Translations under genes and position numbers: made by a program
Source of the DNA: Candidatus Rokuibacteriota bacterium
GTDB taxonomy: Bacteria; Methylomirabilota; Methylomirabilia; Rokubacteriales; CSP1-6
Direction of reading: 5' to 3'
NCBI GenBank assembly: GCA_003220345.1
Contig: QHSC01000087.1
Coordinates: forward strand, 1 to 34,822
DNA: 34,822 bases
Shown: one piece after another, positions 29,169 through 34,822 of the stretch
Layout of the letters: each line of letters starts with the position of its first letter
How positions within the stretch are numbered: position 1 is the first letter of the stretch
Notes under the pieces: generated by a model
Databases searched by the model: none
What the model saw: only the letters and a program-made list of their open reading frames with translations
What the model was told of the DNA's origin: nothing

Positions 29169-30617
29169 ATGGGGAAGATCACCGGCTTCATCGAGTTCAA
29201 GCGCGAGGCGCCCAAGCGGCGCCCCGTGGCCGAGCGCGTCCACGACTGGCAGGAGGTCTACCTCCCCTTCGAGGCGGACAAGCTCCAGAAGCAGGGCGCC
29301 CGCTGCATGGACTGCGGCATCCCCTTCTGCCACCAGGGCTGTCCGCTGGGTAACCTCATTCCCGACTGGAACGACCTCGTGTACCGCGACCGCTGGCGCG
29401 AGGCCATCGACCGCCTCCACGCCACCAACAATTTCCCCGAGTGGACGGGCCGCCTGTGTCCCGCGCCCTGCGAAGGGTCCTGCGTGCTCGGCATCAACGA
29501 CGATCCCGTGACCATCAAGCAGGTCGAGGTCGGCATCATCGAGCATGCCTTCGACGAGGGCTGGGTGACCGCGGAGTCGCCCGCGATCCGCACGGGCAAG
29601 AAAGTGGCCGTGGTCGGCTCGGGGCCGGCCGGCCTCGCCGCGGCGGAGCAGCTCAATCGCGCCGGCCACCTCGTCACCGTGTTCGAGAAGGCGGACCGGG
29701 TGGGCGGCCTCCTCCGCTACGGCATCCCCGAGTTCAAGATGGAGAAGCGCTTCCTCACTCGACGCCTGGCCCTCATGGAGGCGTCCGGGATCCTGTTCAA
29801 GACCGGGGCAGAGGTGGGGGTGACGGTGCCCGTGCGCACCCTGCGCGACGAATTCGACGCCATCGTCCTCGCGGGCGGCGCGGAGTGGCCGCGCGACCTC
29901 CAGATACCCGGCCGCGAGCTCGGGGGCATCCACTTCGCGATGGACTACCTCACCCTCCAGAACCGGCGCTGCGAGGGCGATCCCGTCCCCGACGCCGACT
30001 TCATCACGGCCGAGGGCAAGCACGTCGTCATCATCGGGGGCGGCGACACCGGCGCCGACTGTCTCGGCACCGTGCATCGCCAGGGGGCACGCTCCGTCAC
30101 CCAGTTCGAGATCCTCCCCCGCCCCCCCGCCGAGCGCGACGCCGCCAGCAATCCGTGGCCGCTGTGGCCGAACATCTTCCGCGTCTCCTCGGCGCACGAG
30201 GAGGGCGGCGCCCGCGAGTATTCCATCAACACCACCCACTTCTCGGGCGAGGCGGGGCGGGTGACCACACTGCACGCCGCCCGGGTCGAGATGGTCCGCG
30301 AAGGCGGCCGGGTCGGCTTCAAGGACATCCCCGGCACCGAGCATGCGATGGAGGCGGAGCTGGTGCTGCTCGCCATGGGCTTCCTGGGCCCGAGGCGCGA
30401 GGGGCTGCTCACCGACCTCGGGGTCAAGCTCACGGAGCGCGGCAACGTATGGAGGGACGCGAGCTGGATGACGAGCGTCCCCGGCGTCTTCGCGGCCGGC
30501 GACATGCAGCGGGGACAGTCGCTCATCGTGTGGGCCATCGCCGAAGGTCGGAGCGCTGCCCGCGGCGTCGATCTCTACCTGATGGGCAAGTCCGACCTTC
30601 CGGCACCGCTGAGCTGA
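29169..30617 (+). CDS. gltD: Glutamate synthase small subunit
   Basis: The 482-residue protein (E. coli 472) carries the N-terminal cluster region [14 protein letters not shown] (Cys46, 49, 54, 58) and CPAPCEGSC (Cys97, 101, 105). An FAD motif [17 protein letters not shown], an NADPH motif [16 protein letters not shown] and a C-terminal FAD motif [26 protein letters not shown] follow. It passes electrons from NADPH through FAD and 4Fe-4S clusters to GltB. It starts 7 bases after gltB and its stop overlaps the DinB-family start by one base (TGATG). Confidence 0.95.
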   Translation: MGKITGFIEFKREAPKRRPVAERVHDWQEVYLPFEADKLQKQGARCMDCGIPFCHQGCPLGNLIPDWNDLVYRDRWREAIDRLHATNNFPEWTGRLCPAPCEGSCVLGINDDPVTIKQVEVGIIEHAFDEGWVTAESPAIRTGKKVAVVGSGPAGLAAAEQLNRAGHLVTVFEKADRVGGLLRYGIPEFKMEKRFLTRRLALMEASGILFKTGAEVGVTVPVRTLRDEFDAIVLAGGAEWPRDLQIPGRELGGIHFAMDYLTLQNRRCEGDPVPDADFITAEGKHVVIIGGGDTGADCLGTVHRQGARSVTQFEILPRPPAERDAASNPWPLWPNIFRVSSAHEEGGAREYSINTTHFSGEAGRVTTLHAARVEMVREGGRVGFKDIPGTEHAMEAELVLLAMGFLGPRREGLLTDLGVKLTERGNVWRDASWMTSVPGVFAAGDMQRGQSLIVWAIAEGRSAARGVDLYLMGKSDLPAPLS

Positions 30618-31117
30618 TGGCGCTGAGCCGCTTCGAGCGCGAGGCCCTGATCCAGCGCTACGCCGACGGCCCTGCGCGGCTCAAGGCCGCTCTGATCCGC
30701 GTGCCCGCCGAGGCGTTGCAGTGGCGGCCCAAGCCGGGCGAGTGGTCGGCCCACGAGGTTGTTGTCCACTGCGCCGACTCGGAGACCAATGCGGCGGCGC
30801 GCATCCGCTATGTTACCGCCGAGCCCGATCCCGTCGTCCTCGCCTACGATGAGGCGGAGTGGGCGCGGCGCTTCGACTACCATCGCCACCCCCTCGAGCC
30901 TGCCCTCGCCGCCGTCGAGGCTGTCCGCGCCAACACCGTCGTGCTCCTCCGCCGGTTGCCGGATGAGGCCTGGGATTGCGTGGGGCGGCACACGGGATCG
31001 GGCCGCTACGCAGCAGAGGACTGGCTCGCCATCTACGCGGAGCACCTGGAAGTCCACGCGGGCCAGATCGACGCCAACATCGCCGCCTGGCGCGCGGGTC
31101 CGGGAAAGGCTACTTGA
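30617..31117 (+). CDS. DinB superfamily protein
   Basis: The 166-residue protein is a four-helix DinB-like domain with the expected three-histidine metal site: WSAHEVVVHCADSE (His51) and YAEHLEVHAGQI (His143, His147). The WRPKPGEWSAHEVVVH motif is typical of the family. Some members are thiol-dependent S-transferases using bacillithiol or mycothiol; others are unassigned. The ATG at 30617 overlaps the gltD stop (TGATG), so it is probably translated with gltBD, though no link to glutamate synthesis is known. It overlaps the convergent lipoprotein gene by 8 bases at its 3' end. Confidence 0.85.
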   Translation: MALSRFEREALIQRYADGPARLKAALIRVPAEALQWRPKPGEWSAHEVVVHCADSETNAAARIRYVTAEPDPVVLAYDEAEWARRFDYHRHPLEPALAAVEAVRANTVVLLRRLPDEAWDCVGRHTGSGRYAAEDWLAIYAEHLEVHAGQIDANIAAWRAGPGKAT

Positions 31118-31487
31118 CGGGCGACACCTGCGCGTCGAAGACCCCGAAGGTCGCCTGGATGAGGAGAAAGCGTCCCTCGGGACCCTCGAGGTAGTAGATA
31201 GCCCCGGTCCATATTTCCAGGTCGAAGGTTGCCCGTCCGTTGACCACCGCGACCCTGCCCCACCGGGTGTTGATGCCCCACTGCATGACCATGGTCGCGT
31301 CGGGCCTGATGCTGACGTCGACGAACTGGAAGGGGCCGCCGCCGAACCGGATGGTCCCCCGCCACTCGCCCGCGATGTCGCTGATGGACGTGACCGGCTT
31401 CTCGGGCGGCAGCGAGGCGCACCCGGCGAGGAGGAGGGCGATCAGCGCGATCCGCGCGGCGGCGCGGGCCGGCCGCCAGCCGATCAC
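31110..31487 (-). CDS. Small lipoprotein of unknown function
   Basis: Starting at GTG 31487, which forms a GTGA overlap with the stop of the chlorite-dismutase-family gene, the 125-residue product has a short basic N-terminus, a hydrophobic core (RIALIALLLAG) and a lipobox LAGC with Cys23 followed by ASLPPEK, so it is an exported, lipid-anchored protein. The mature part (ISDIAGEWRGTIRFGGGPFQF...ATFDLEIWTGAIYYLEGPEGRFLLIQA) is rich in strands and aromatic residues, like a small beta-barrel or lipocalin-like domain. I do not recognise the family. It overlaps the DinB gene by 8 bases, tail to tail. Confidence 0.75.
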   Translation of the reverse strand: MIGWRPARAAARIALIALLLAGCASLPPEKPVTSISDIAGEWRGTIRFGGGPFQFVDVSIRPDATMVMQWGINTRWGRVAVVNGRATFDLEIWTGAIYYLEGPEGRFLLIQATFGVFDAQVSPVK

Positions 31488-32116
31488 CGGGACGGGCTCT
31501 GCCAGATGACGTGACCCACGAAGAACGGCCCGAGGCTCGCCATGTACTGGGAGGTCTGGGCGGTCTTGCGCATGGCCTGGACGATGTGGGAAAGCGGCTG
31601 GAGCTCCTTGCCCACGAGGCCGATCAGGAAGTCGTTGTCGTGGACGTCGAGGCCATGGCAGGCGAGCCGGACGTCGTGCGCGAGGTCGGCCTCGCCGTAC
31701 GCGCGGCCGATGGCCCCGTGCTCGCGGAGGATCGCTCCCTGCTCCTGCGCCGAGAGCCGCGCGAAGGCGCCGGTGCGTCGGAGGGGATACCAGACGGCCC
31801 AGGGCCACGCGGGGTTGAGCACGGTCCGCCGCGGCCGCATGATGAGCCAGTCCTCCAGGTCGGGCTCGAAGCCGCTCGCGTACGTGCGGCCGAGCATGGC
31901 GAGCTCGGGCTTGCGCGTGAGGGCCGCGAAGGGCTCGGCGCCCAGGACCTCGCGCTGGCGCGCGGCGAAGAAGGCGGGATCCTCGGCGAAGGTGAGCACG
32001 CCGACGCCACGGGGATCGTGGAGATCGGCGTAGAGCACGGCCTCGAGCTGGCTTCGCTCGAGCGCGGCCTGGAGCGCCTTGGGCTCGGCGCAGCCGCCGA
32101 AGGCCTGGAGCTGCAT
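31484..32116 (-). CDS. Chlorite dismutase family protein (HemQ-like)
   Basis: With ATG 32116 the product is 210 residues, starting MQLQAFGGCAEPKALQAAL. The C-terminal half matches the Cld/HemQ fold: AWPWAVWYPLRRTGAFARL, REHGAIGRAYG (His133, expected proximal haem ligand), CHGLDVHDNDFLIGLVG and IVQAMRKTAQTSQYMASLGPFFVGHVI. Family members include chlorite dismutase and the coproheme decarboxylase HemQ; no other haem genes are present to decide. The frame is open upstream to an ATG at 32275, which would add 53 Gly/Pro-rich residues encoded by the repeats at 32171-32261. I prefer the shorter start because the extension is low complexity. The stop overlaps the lipoprotein start (GTGA). Confidence 0.75.
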   Translation of the reverse strand: MQLQAFGGCAEPKALQAALERSQLEAVLYADLHDPRGVGVLTFAEDPAFFAARQREVLGAEPFAALTRKPELAMLGRTYASGFEPDLEDWLIMRPRRTVLNPAWPWAVWYPLRRTGAFARLSAQEQGAILREHGAIGRAYGEADLAHDVRLACHGLDVHDNDFLIGLVGKELQPLSHIVQAMRKTAQTSQYMASLGPFFVGHVIWQSPSR

Positions 32117-32170
32117 GAAGAGCCGTCGGTCGCTTACCTGTCGGTTGGCGCCGCGCTCCGATATATCGGG

Positions 32171-32261
32171 ACTGGGGGGGAGCGGCGTCGCTCCTCCCCC
32201 AGACCCCTTTGTACCGGAACTGGGGGGGAGCGGCGGCGTCGCTCCTCCCCCAGTCCCCCCC
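32171..32261. repeat. Two tandem copies of a GC-rich imperfect palindrome
   Basis: Two copies of a unit beginning ACTGGGGGGGAGCGG start at 32171 and 32219, 48 bases apart. The second has three extra bases (an added GGC). Each folds back on itself imperfectly, pairing CTGGGGG...GAGCG with CGCTC...CCCCCAG. The pair sits between moaA and the chlorite-dismutase-family gene. Read on the minus strand in frame with the latter, it would encode two copies of GGGATP-LPPS-like sequence. It may act as a transcript-stabilising or terminating hairpin, or be a dispersed element. Confidence 0.65.
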
Positions 32262-32288
32262 ACCGCATCGATCATGGCATCGGCCGGC

Positions 32289-33308
32289 TTAGCCGCCGCG
32301 CGTGTGCATCTCGAGATGGGGTCGGGCCCGCAGCTCGGTGATCTGGATGAGTGGCTGCCTGTCCTTCACGGCCAGGCGCTCCTCGGCCCCACGGTCGCGC
32401 CGGCCCTGCCAGGCGGAGCGTATGAGCGCGGCGATCTCCTCCTTCGACGACCCGTCCCGGAGCGATCTCCTCAAGTCGATGCCCGCGGTGGCATAGAGGC
32501 ACAGCAGCCACTGCCCGTCGGCGGTGAGCCTGCTCCGATCGCAGGAGGCGCAGAAAGGCGCCGTGGTCGAAGAAATAATGCCGAAGATCGTCCCGTCGGA
32601 GAGCCGGAAGCGGTCGGCGGGCGCCGAGGTCTCCTCGACCACGGGCTCGACGGCGCCGTAACGCGCGGCGAGGCGCTCGAGCATCTCGGCGCGCGAGACC
32701 ACCTGATCCATGGTCCAGCGGGTGGCGCCGCCCACGTCCATGTACTCGATGAAGCGCACTTCCGCGCCCGTGCGCTTGCCGAACTCGATGAGGTCGGCGA
32801 GCTCGTCGTCATTGGTGCCACGGATCACCACGCTGTCGAGCTTGAGCCCGCTCCAGCCCATGCGGTGGACGGCCTCGATGCCCTCGAGGACCTGGGCGTG
32901 GCTGTCCCGCCGCGTCAGCACCCGGAAGCGGTCGGGCCGGAGGGTGTCGAGGCTGACGGTGACGCGGCCGATACCGGCCTTCCGAAGCGCCTCCGCCTCG
33001 GCGGCCAGGAGGATGCCGTTGGTGGTAATGGCGAGATCGCGGATGCGCGGCTCGGCGGCGATCATGGCCACGAGGCGCGGAAGATCCTTGCGCAGCAGCG
33101 GCTCGCCGCCCGTGAGGCGAACCTTGTCCACCCCGAGGTCGGCGAACACGTTCACGAGCCGGGCGATCTCCTCGAAAGTCAGGATGTCGCCCCGCGGCAG
33201 CCACGCGTACTCCTCCTCCGGCATGCAGTAGGCGCACCGGAGGTTGCAGCGGTCCGTCACCGAGAGACGCAGGTTGCGGAGCGGACGCAGCCACGCGTCG
33301 TTGATCAC
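32289..33308 (-). CDS. moaA: GTP 3',8-cyclase MoaA, molybdenum cofactor biosynthesis
   Basis: The 339-residue radical SAM enzyme (E. coli 329) has the N-terminal cluster motif SVTDRCNLRCAYCMP (Cys21, 25, 28), the SAM-binding VRLTGGEPLLRKDL, a C-terminal cluster motif FCASCDRSRLTADGQWLLC and the conserved C-terminal Gly-Gly. It converts GTP to 3',8-cyclo-GTP, the first step to molybdopterin. The start GTG at 33308 overlaps the Rieske gene stop (GTGA); further upstream the frame is open but overlaps that gene. Other moa genes are not in the window. Confidence 0.95.
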   Translation of the reverse strand: MINDAWLRPLRNLRLSVTDRCNLRCAYCMPEEEYAWLPRGDILTFEEIARLVNVFADLGVDKVRLTGGEPLLRKDLPRLVAMIAAEPRIRDLAITTNGILLAAEAEALRKAGIGRVTVSLDTLRPDRFRVLTRRDSHAQVLEGIEAVHRMGWSGLKLDSVVIRGTNDDELADLIEFGKRTGAEVRFIEYMDVGGATRWTMDQVVSRAEMLERLAARYGAVEPVVEETSAPADRFRLSDGTIFGIISSTTAPFCASCDRSRLTADGQWLLCLYATAGIDLRRSLRDGSSKEEIAALIRSAWQGRRDRGAEERLAVKDRQPLIQITELRARPHLEMHTRGG

Positions 33309-33610
33309 GGCAGATCGACCCAGACCTGGTCGCCTTCGAGGCTGACGGGAAAGCACGCCATCTTGACGGCGGGATTGTTCATGTTGGCGCCGCTCGTGAC
33401 ATCCCAGCGCCAGGCATGCCAGGGACAGACGACCACGGTGCCGTCGAGATCACCTTCGCCCAGGGGCCCGCCGCGGTGGGAACACGCATTGTCGAGGGCG
33501 TAGAAGGCGCCGGACACGTTGAAGAGGGCGAGGGTCCGGCCGCCCGCCTCGACCACGCGCCCCTCCCCGGGCGGCACATCCGTGGTGCTTCCCGCGCGCA
33601 CGCGAGTCAT
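33305..33610 (-). CDS. Small Rieske [2Fe-2S] ferredoxin
   Basis: The 101-residue protein is a lone Rieske domain with ACSHRGGPLGEG (Cys43, His45) and VVCPWHAWRWDV (Cys62, His65), spaced as in soluble Rieske ferredoxins and NirD-type proteins. There is no signal peptide or membrane anchor, so it is cytoplasmic and likely carries electrons to an unidentified oxygenase or reductase. The ATG at 33610 lies 8 bases after the radical SAM gene stop and its own stop overlaps moaA (GTGA). No oxygenase or nitrite reductase gene is near. Confidence 0.9.
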   Translation of the reverse strand: MTRVRAGSTTDVPPGEGRVVEAGGRTLALFNVSGAFYALDNACSHRGGPLGEGDLDGTVVVCPWHAWRWDVTSGANMNNPAVKMACFPVSLEGDQVWVDLP

Positions 33611-33618
33611 GCGCGCCC

Positions 33619-34822
33619 TCAGGCCGTCGCGGGCTCGCCGAGCCCGGCCCGCTGCCACTCGCGGAGCAGACCCGGCTTCTTCACGCCCACGTCGAAGTGG
33701 TCCCAGGGGAAGACCTCGGCCTCCGGCCGAGGGCGCTGCGTGTAGAAGGCGGCCGAGCCGCTCCACTCGCGCAAGGCCCGGCGCCAGTCGCCCTCGAGCC
33801 GCGCCGCGAGCTCGATGAAGTCCGCCACGCGGCGATCGCCGCGAGCCAGGAGGGCCTGCAGCCCCGCCTCGCGCGGGTTCTCGTGCACGACGCGCACGGA
33901 GAGCCGTCGCGCGCCCTGCTTGATCGCCTCCAGCTTGGCCTCGAGATCGCGCGGCTCGTCGAAAGGCGCCCATTGAAAGGGCGTCCAGGGCTTGGGCACG
34001 AAGGAGGAGACCGACAGCGTCAGCTTGCCGAAGGGGTGACCGTCGGGCCCCGGCACGCGCAGCCGCTCGAGCATGCGGCGCGCGAGGTCCACGATGGCGA
34101 GGACATCTTCCATGGTCTCCGTGGGCTGGCCGATCATGAAATAGCACTTGAGATTGGGGATGCCGTACTTCCGGAGGAGATCGCAGGCGGCCAGGAGCTG
34201 CTCGTCGGTGATGACCTTCCGGATGACCCGGCGCAGCCTCTCCGTGCCCGCCTCCGGCGCCATGGTCAGCGTCCGGTGTCCACCGCGGTGGAGAGAGGCC
34301 ACGAGATCCTCGGTCAGGCTGTCTGCCCGTAGCGACGAGATCGAGACCTCGACGCCGTACTCCTCGAGCATCTTCATGAGCTCGCCGATCCACGGATAGT
34401 CCGACACGCAGGCACCCACCAGCCCCACGCGCGTGGACTCCTTGGCGATCTGGGCCACGGACTCCCGCAAGGCCTCGAGGCTCCGGTGCCGCACGGGCCG
34501 GTAGATCTGCCCCTCTAGGCAGAACCGGCAGCCTCTCCCGCACCCCTTGCCGACTTCGAGCAGGGCCATGTGGCCATACTCGGCCTTGGGCGTCTTGAGC
34601 ATGGACCGCGTCTCGAAATCATCCACGTCGCGGAGCCGCCGCTTGACGATCACGGCCGGGGCCCCCGGCGCGCGGGGCGTCACCGCCTCGATGGTTCCGT
34701 CCGCCGCGTAGCCGACCTCGAAGGCGCCCGGCACGTAGATGCCGCCCAGCGACTCCAGGCGCTCGAGAAAGCCGCGCCTCCGGCCGAGTCCAGCCTCCGC
34801 CCCGCTCGCGCGCCACGCCTCC
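33619..34822 (-). CDS. Radical SAM protein (TIGR03960-like), N-terminus beyond window
   Basis: The frame is open to the right edge, so the N-terminus is missing; about 400 residues are present. The cluster motif VGKGCGRGCRFCLEG has its three cysteine codons at 34542-34540, 34530-34528 and 34521-34519 (CxxxCxxC). Other landmarks are YVPGAFEVGY upstream, SISSLRADSLTEDLVASL, TMAPEAGTERLRRVI, KCYFMIGQPTETMEDV and SSFVPKPWTPFQW. The C-terminal VFPWDHFDVGVKKPGLLREW is typical of the TIGR03960-type family, whose N-terminus normally holds a B12-binding domain. The substrate is unknown. It heads a run with the Rieske and moaA genes. Confidence 0.85.
   Translation of the reverse strand, partial: EAWRASGAEAGLGRRRGFLERLESLGGIYVPGAFEVGYAADGTIEAVTPRAPGAPAVIVKRRLRDVDDFETRSMLKTPKAEYGHMALLEVGKGCGRGCRFCLEGQIYRPVRHRSLEALRESVAQIAKESTRVGLVGACVSDYPWIGELMKMLEEYGVEVSISSLRADSLTEDLVASLHRGGHRTLTMAPEAGTERLRRVIRKVITDEQLLAACDLLRKYGIPNLKCYFMIGQPTETMEDVLAIVDLARRMLERLRVPGPDGHPFGKLTLSVSSFVPKPWTPFQWAPFDEPRDLEAKLEAIKQGARRLSVRVVHENPREAGLQALLARGDRRVADFIELAARLEGDWRRALREWSGSAAFYTQRPRPEAEVFPWDHFDVGVKKPGLLREWQRAGLGEPATA

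Overview
This 34.8 kb window is a dense, GC-rich bacterial chromosomal segment. About 34 genes are packed with very short gaps; many neighbours overlap by exactly 4 nt (GTGA or ATGA) and GTG starts are common. There are no rRNAs, tRNAs, phage genes, transposases or CRISPR arrays. Gene content and style (LutABC, GlcDEF, KorAB, a Memo-like protein with a PqqD-like N-terminus, short GC-rich palindromic repeats) fit an uncultivated GC-rich soil or sediment lineage such as Rokubacteria/Methylomirabilota. That placement is inference from gene style, not from a marker gene.

Layout. (1) 1-2259: the end of an unrecognised, lower-GC gene, a hairpin repeat, panE, and a divergent inositol-monophosphatase-family gene. 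(2) 2241-7313, minus strand: a run encoding a TIGR02757-like protein, RmuC, a 100-aa orphan, an M20 peptidase, a Memo/AmmeMemoRadiSam-B-like protein and a DUF1285-like protein. (3) 7397-8775, plus strand: aspartate dehydrogenase (nadX) and a six-pass membrane protein. (4) 8792-10814, minus: a secreted HtrA-like protease and thioredoxin reductase. (5) 10899-19287, minus: one tightly overlapped operon glcD-glcE-glcF-cupin-lutA-lutB-lutC-DUF2203-HAD, joining a glycolate-oxidase-type complex and a lactate-utilisation-type complex. (6) 19408-22224, minus: korAB, a 2-oxoacid:ferredoxin oxidoreductase, with a good sigma-70 promoter and a structured leader. (7) 22416-24462, minus: a LysR regulator and an M24 peptidase. 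(8) 24578-31117, plus: gltB-gltD (NADPH glutamate synthase) and a DinB-family protein. A LysR-type dyad lies in the gltB/lysR intergenic region. (9) 31110-34822, minus: a radical SAM protein (cut by the window edge), a Rieske ferredoxin, moaA, a chlorite-dismutase-family protein and a small lipoprotein.

Physiology: oxidation of 2-hydroxyacids (glycolate, lactate) to 2-oxoacids, ferredoxin-linked 2-oxoacid metabolism, glutamate synthesis, NAD and molybdenum-cofactor biosynthesis, and thiol redox.

The most striking observation is structural. Three unrelated genes (Memo-like, TIGR02757-like, korB) each lack an internal block of roughly 30 codons of conserved family sequence. Each changes reading frame at that point, and all three missing lengths leave the same remainder (2) modulo 3. 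An assembly artefact is the leading explanation, but the pattern should be tested. The best candidates for new regulation are the korAB leader, which can form two mutually exclusive hairpins, one touching the ribosome-binding site, and the LysR-box arrangement upstream of gltB.
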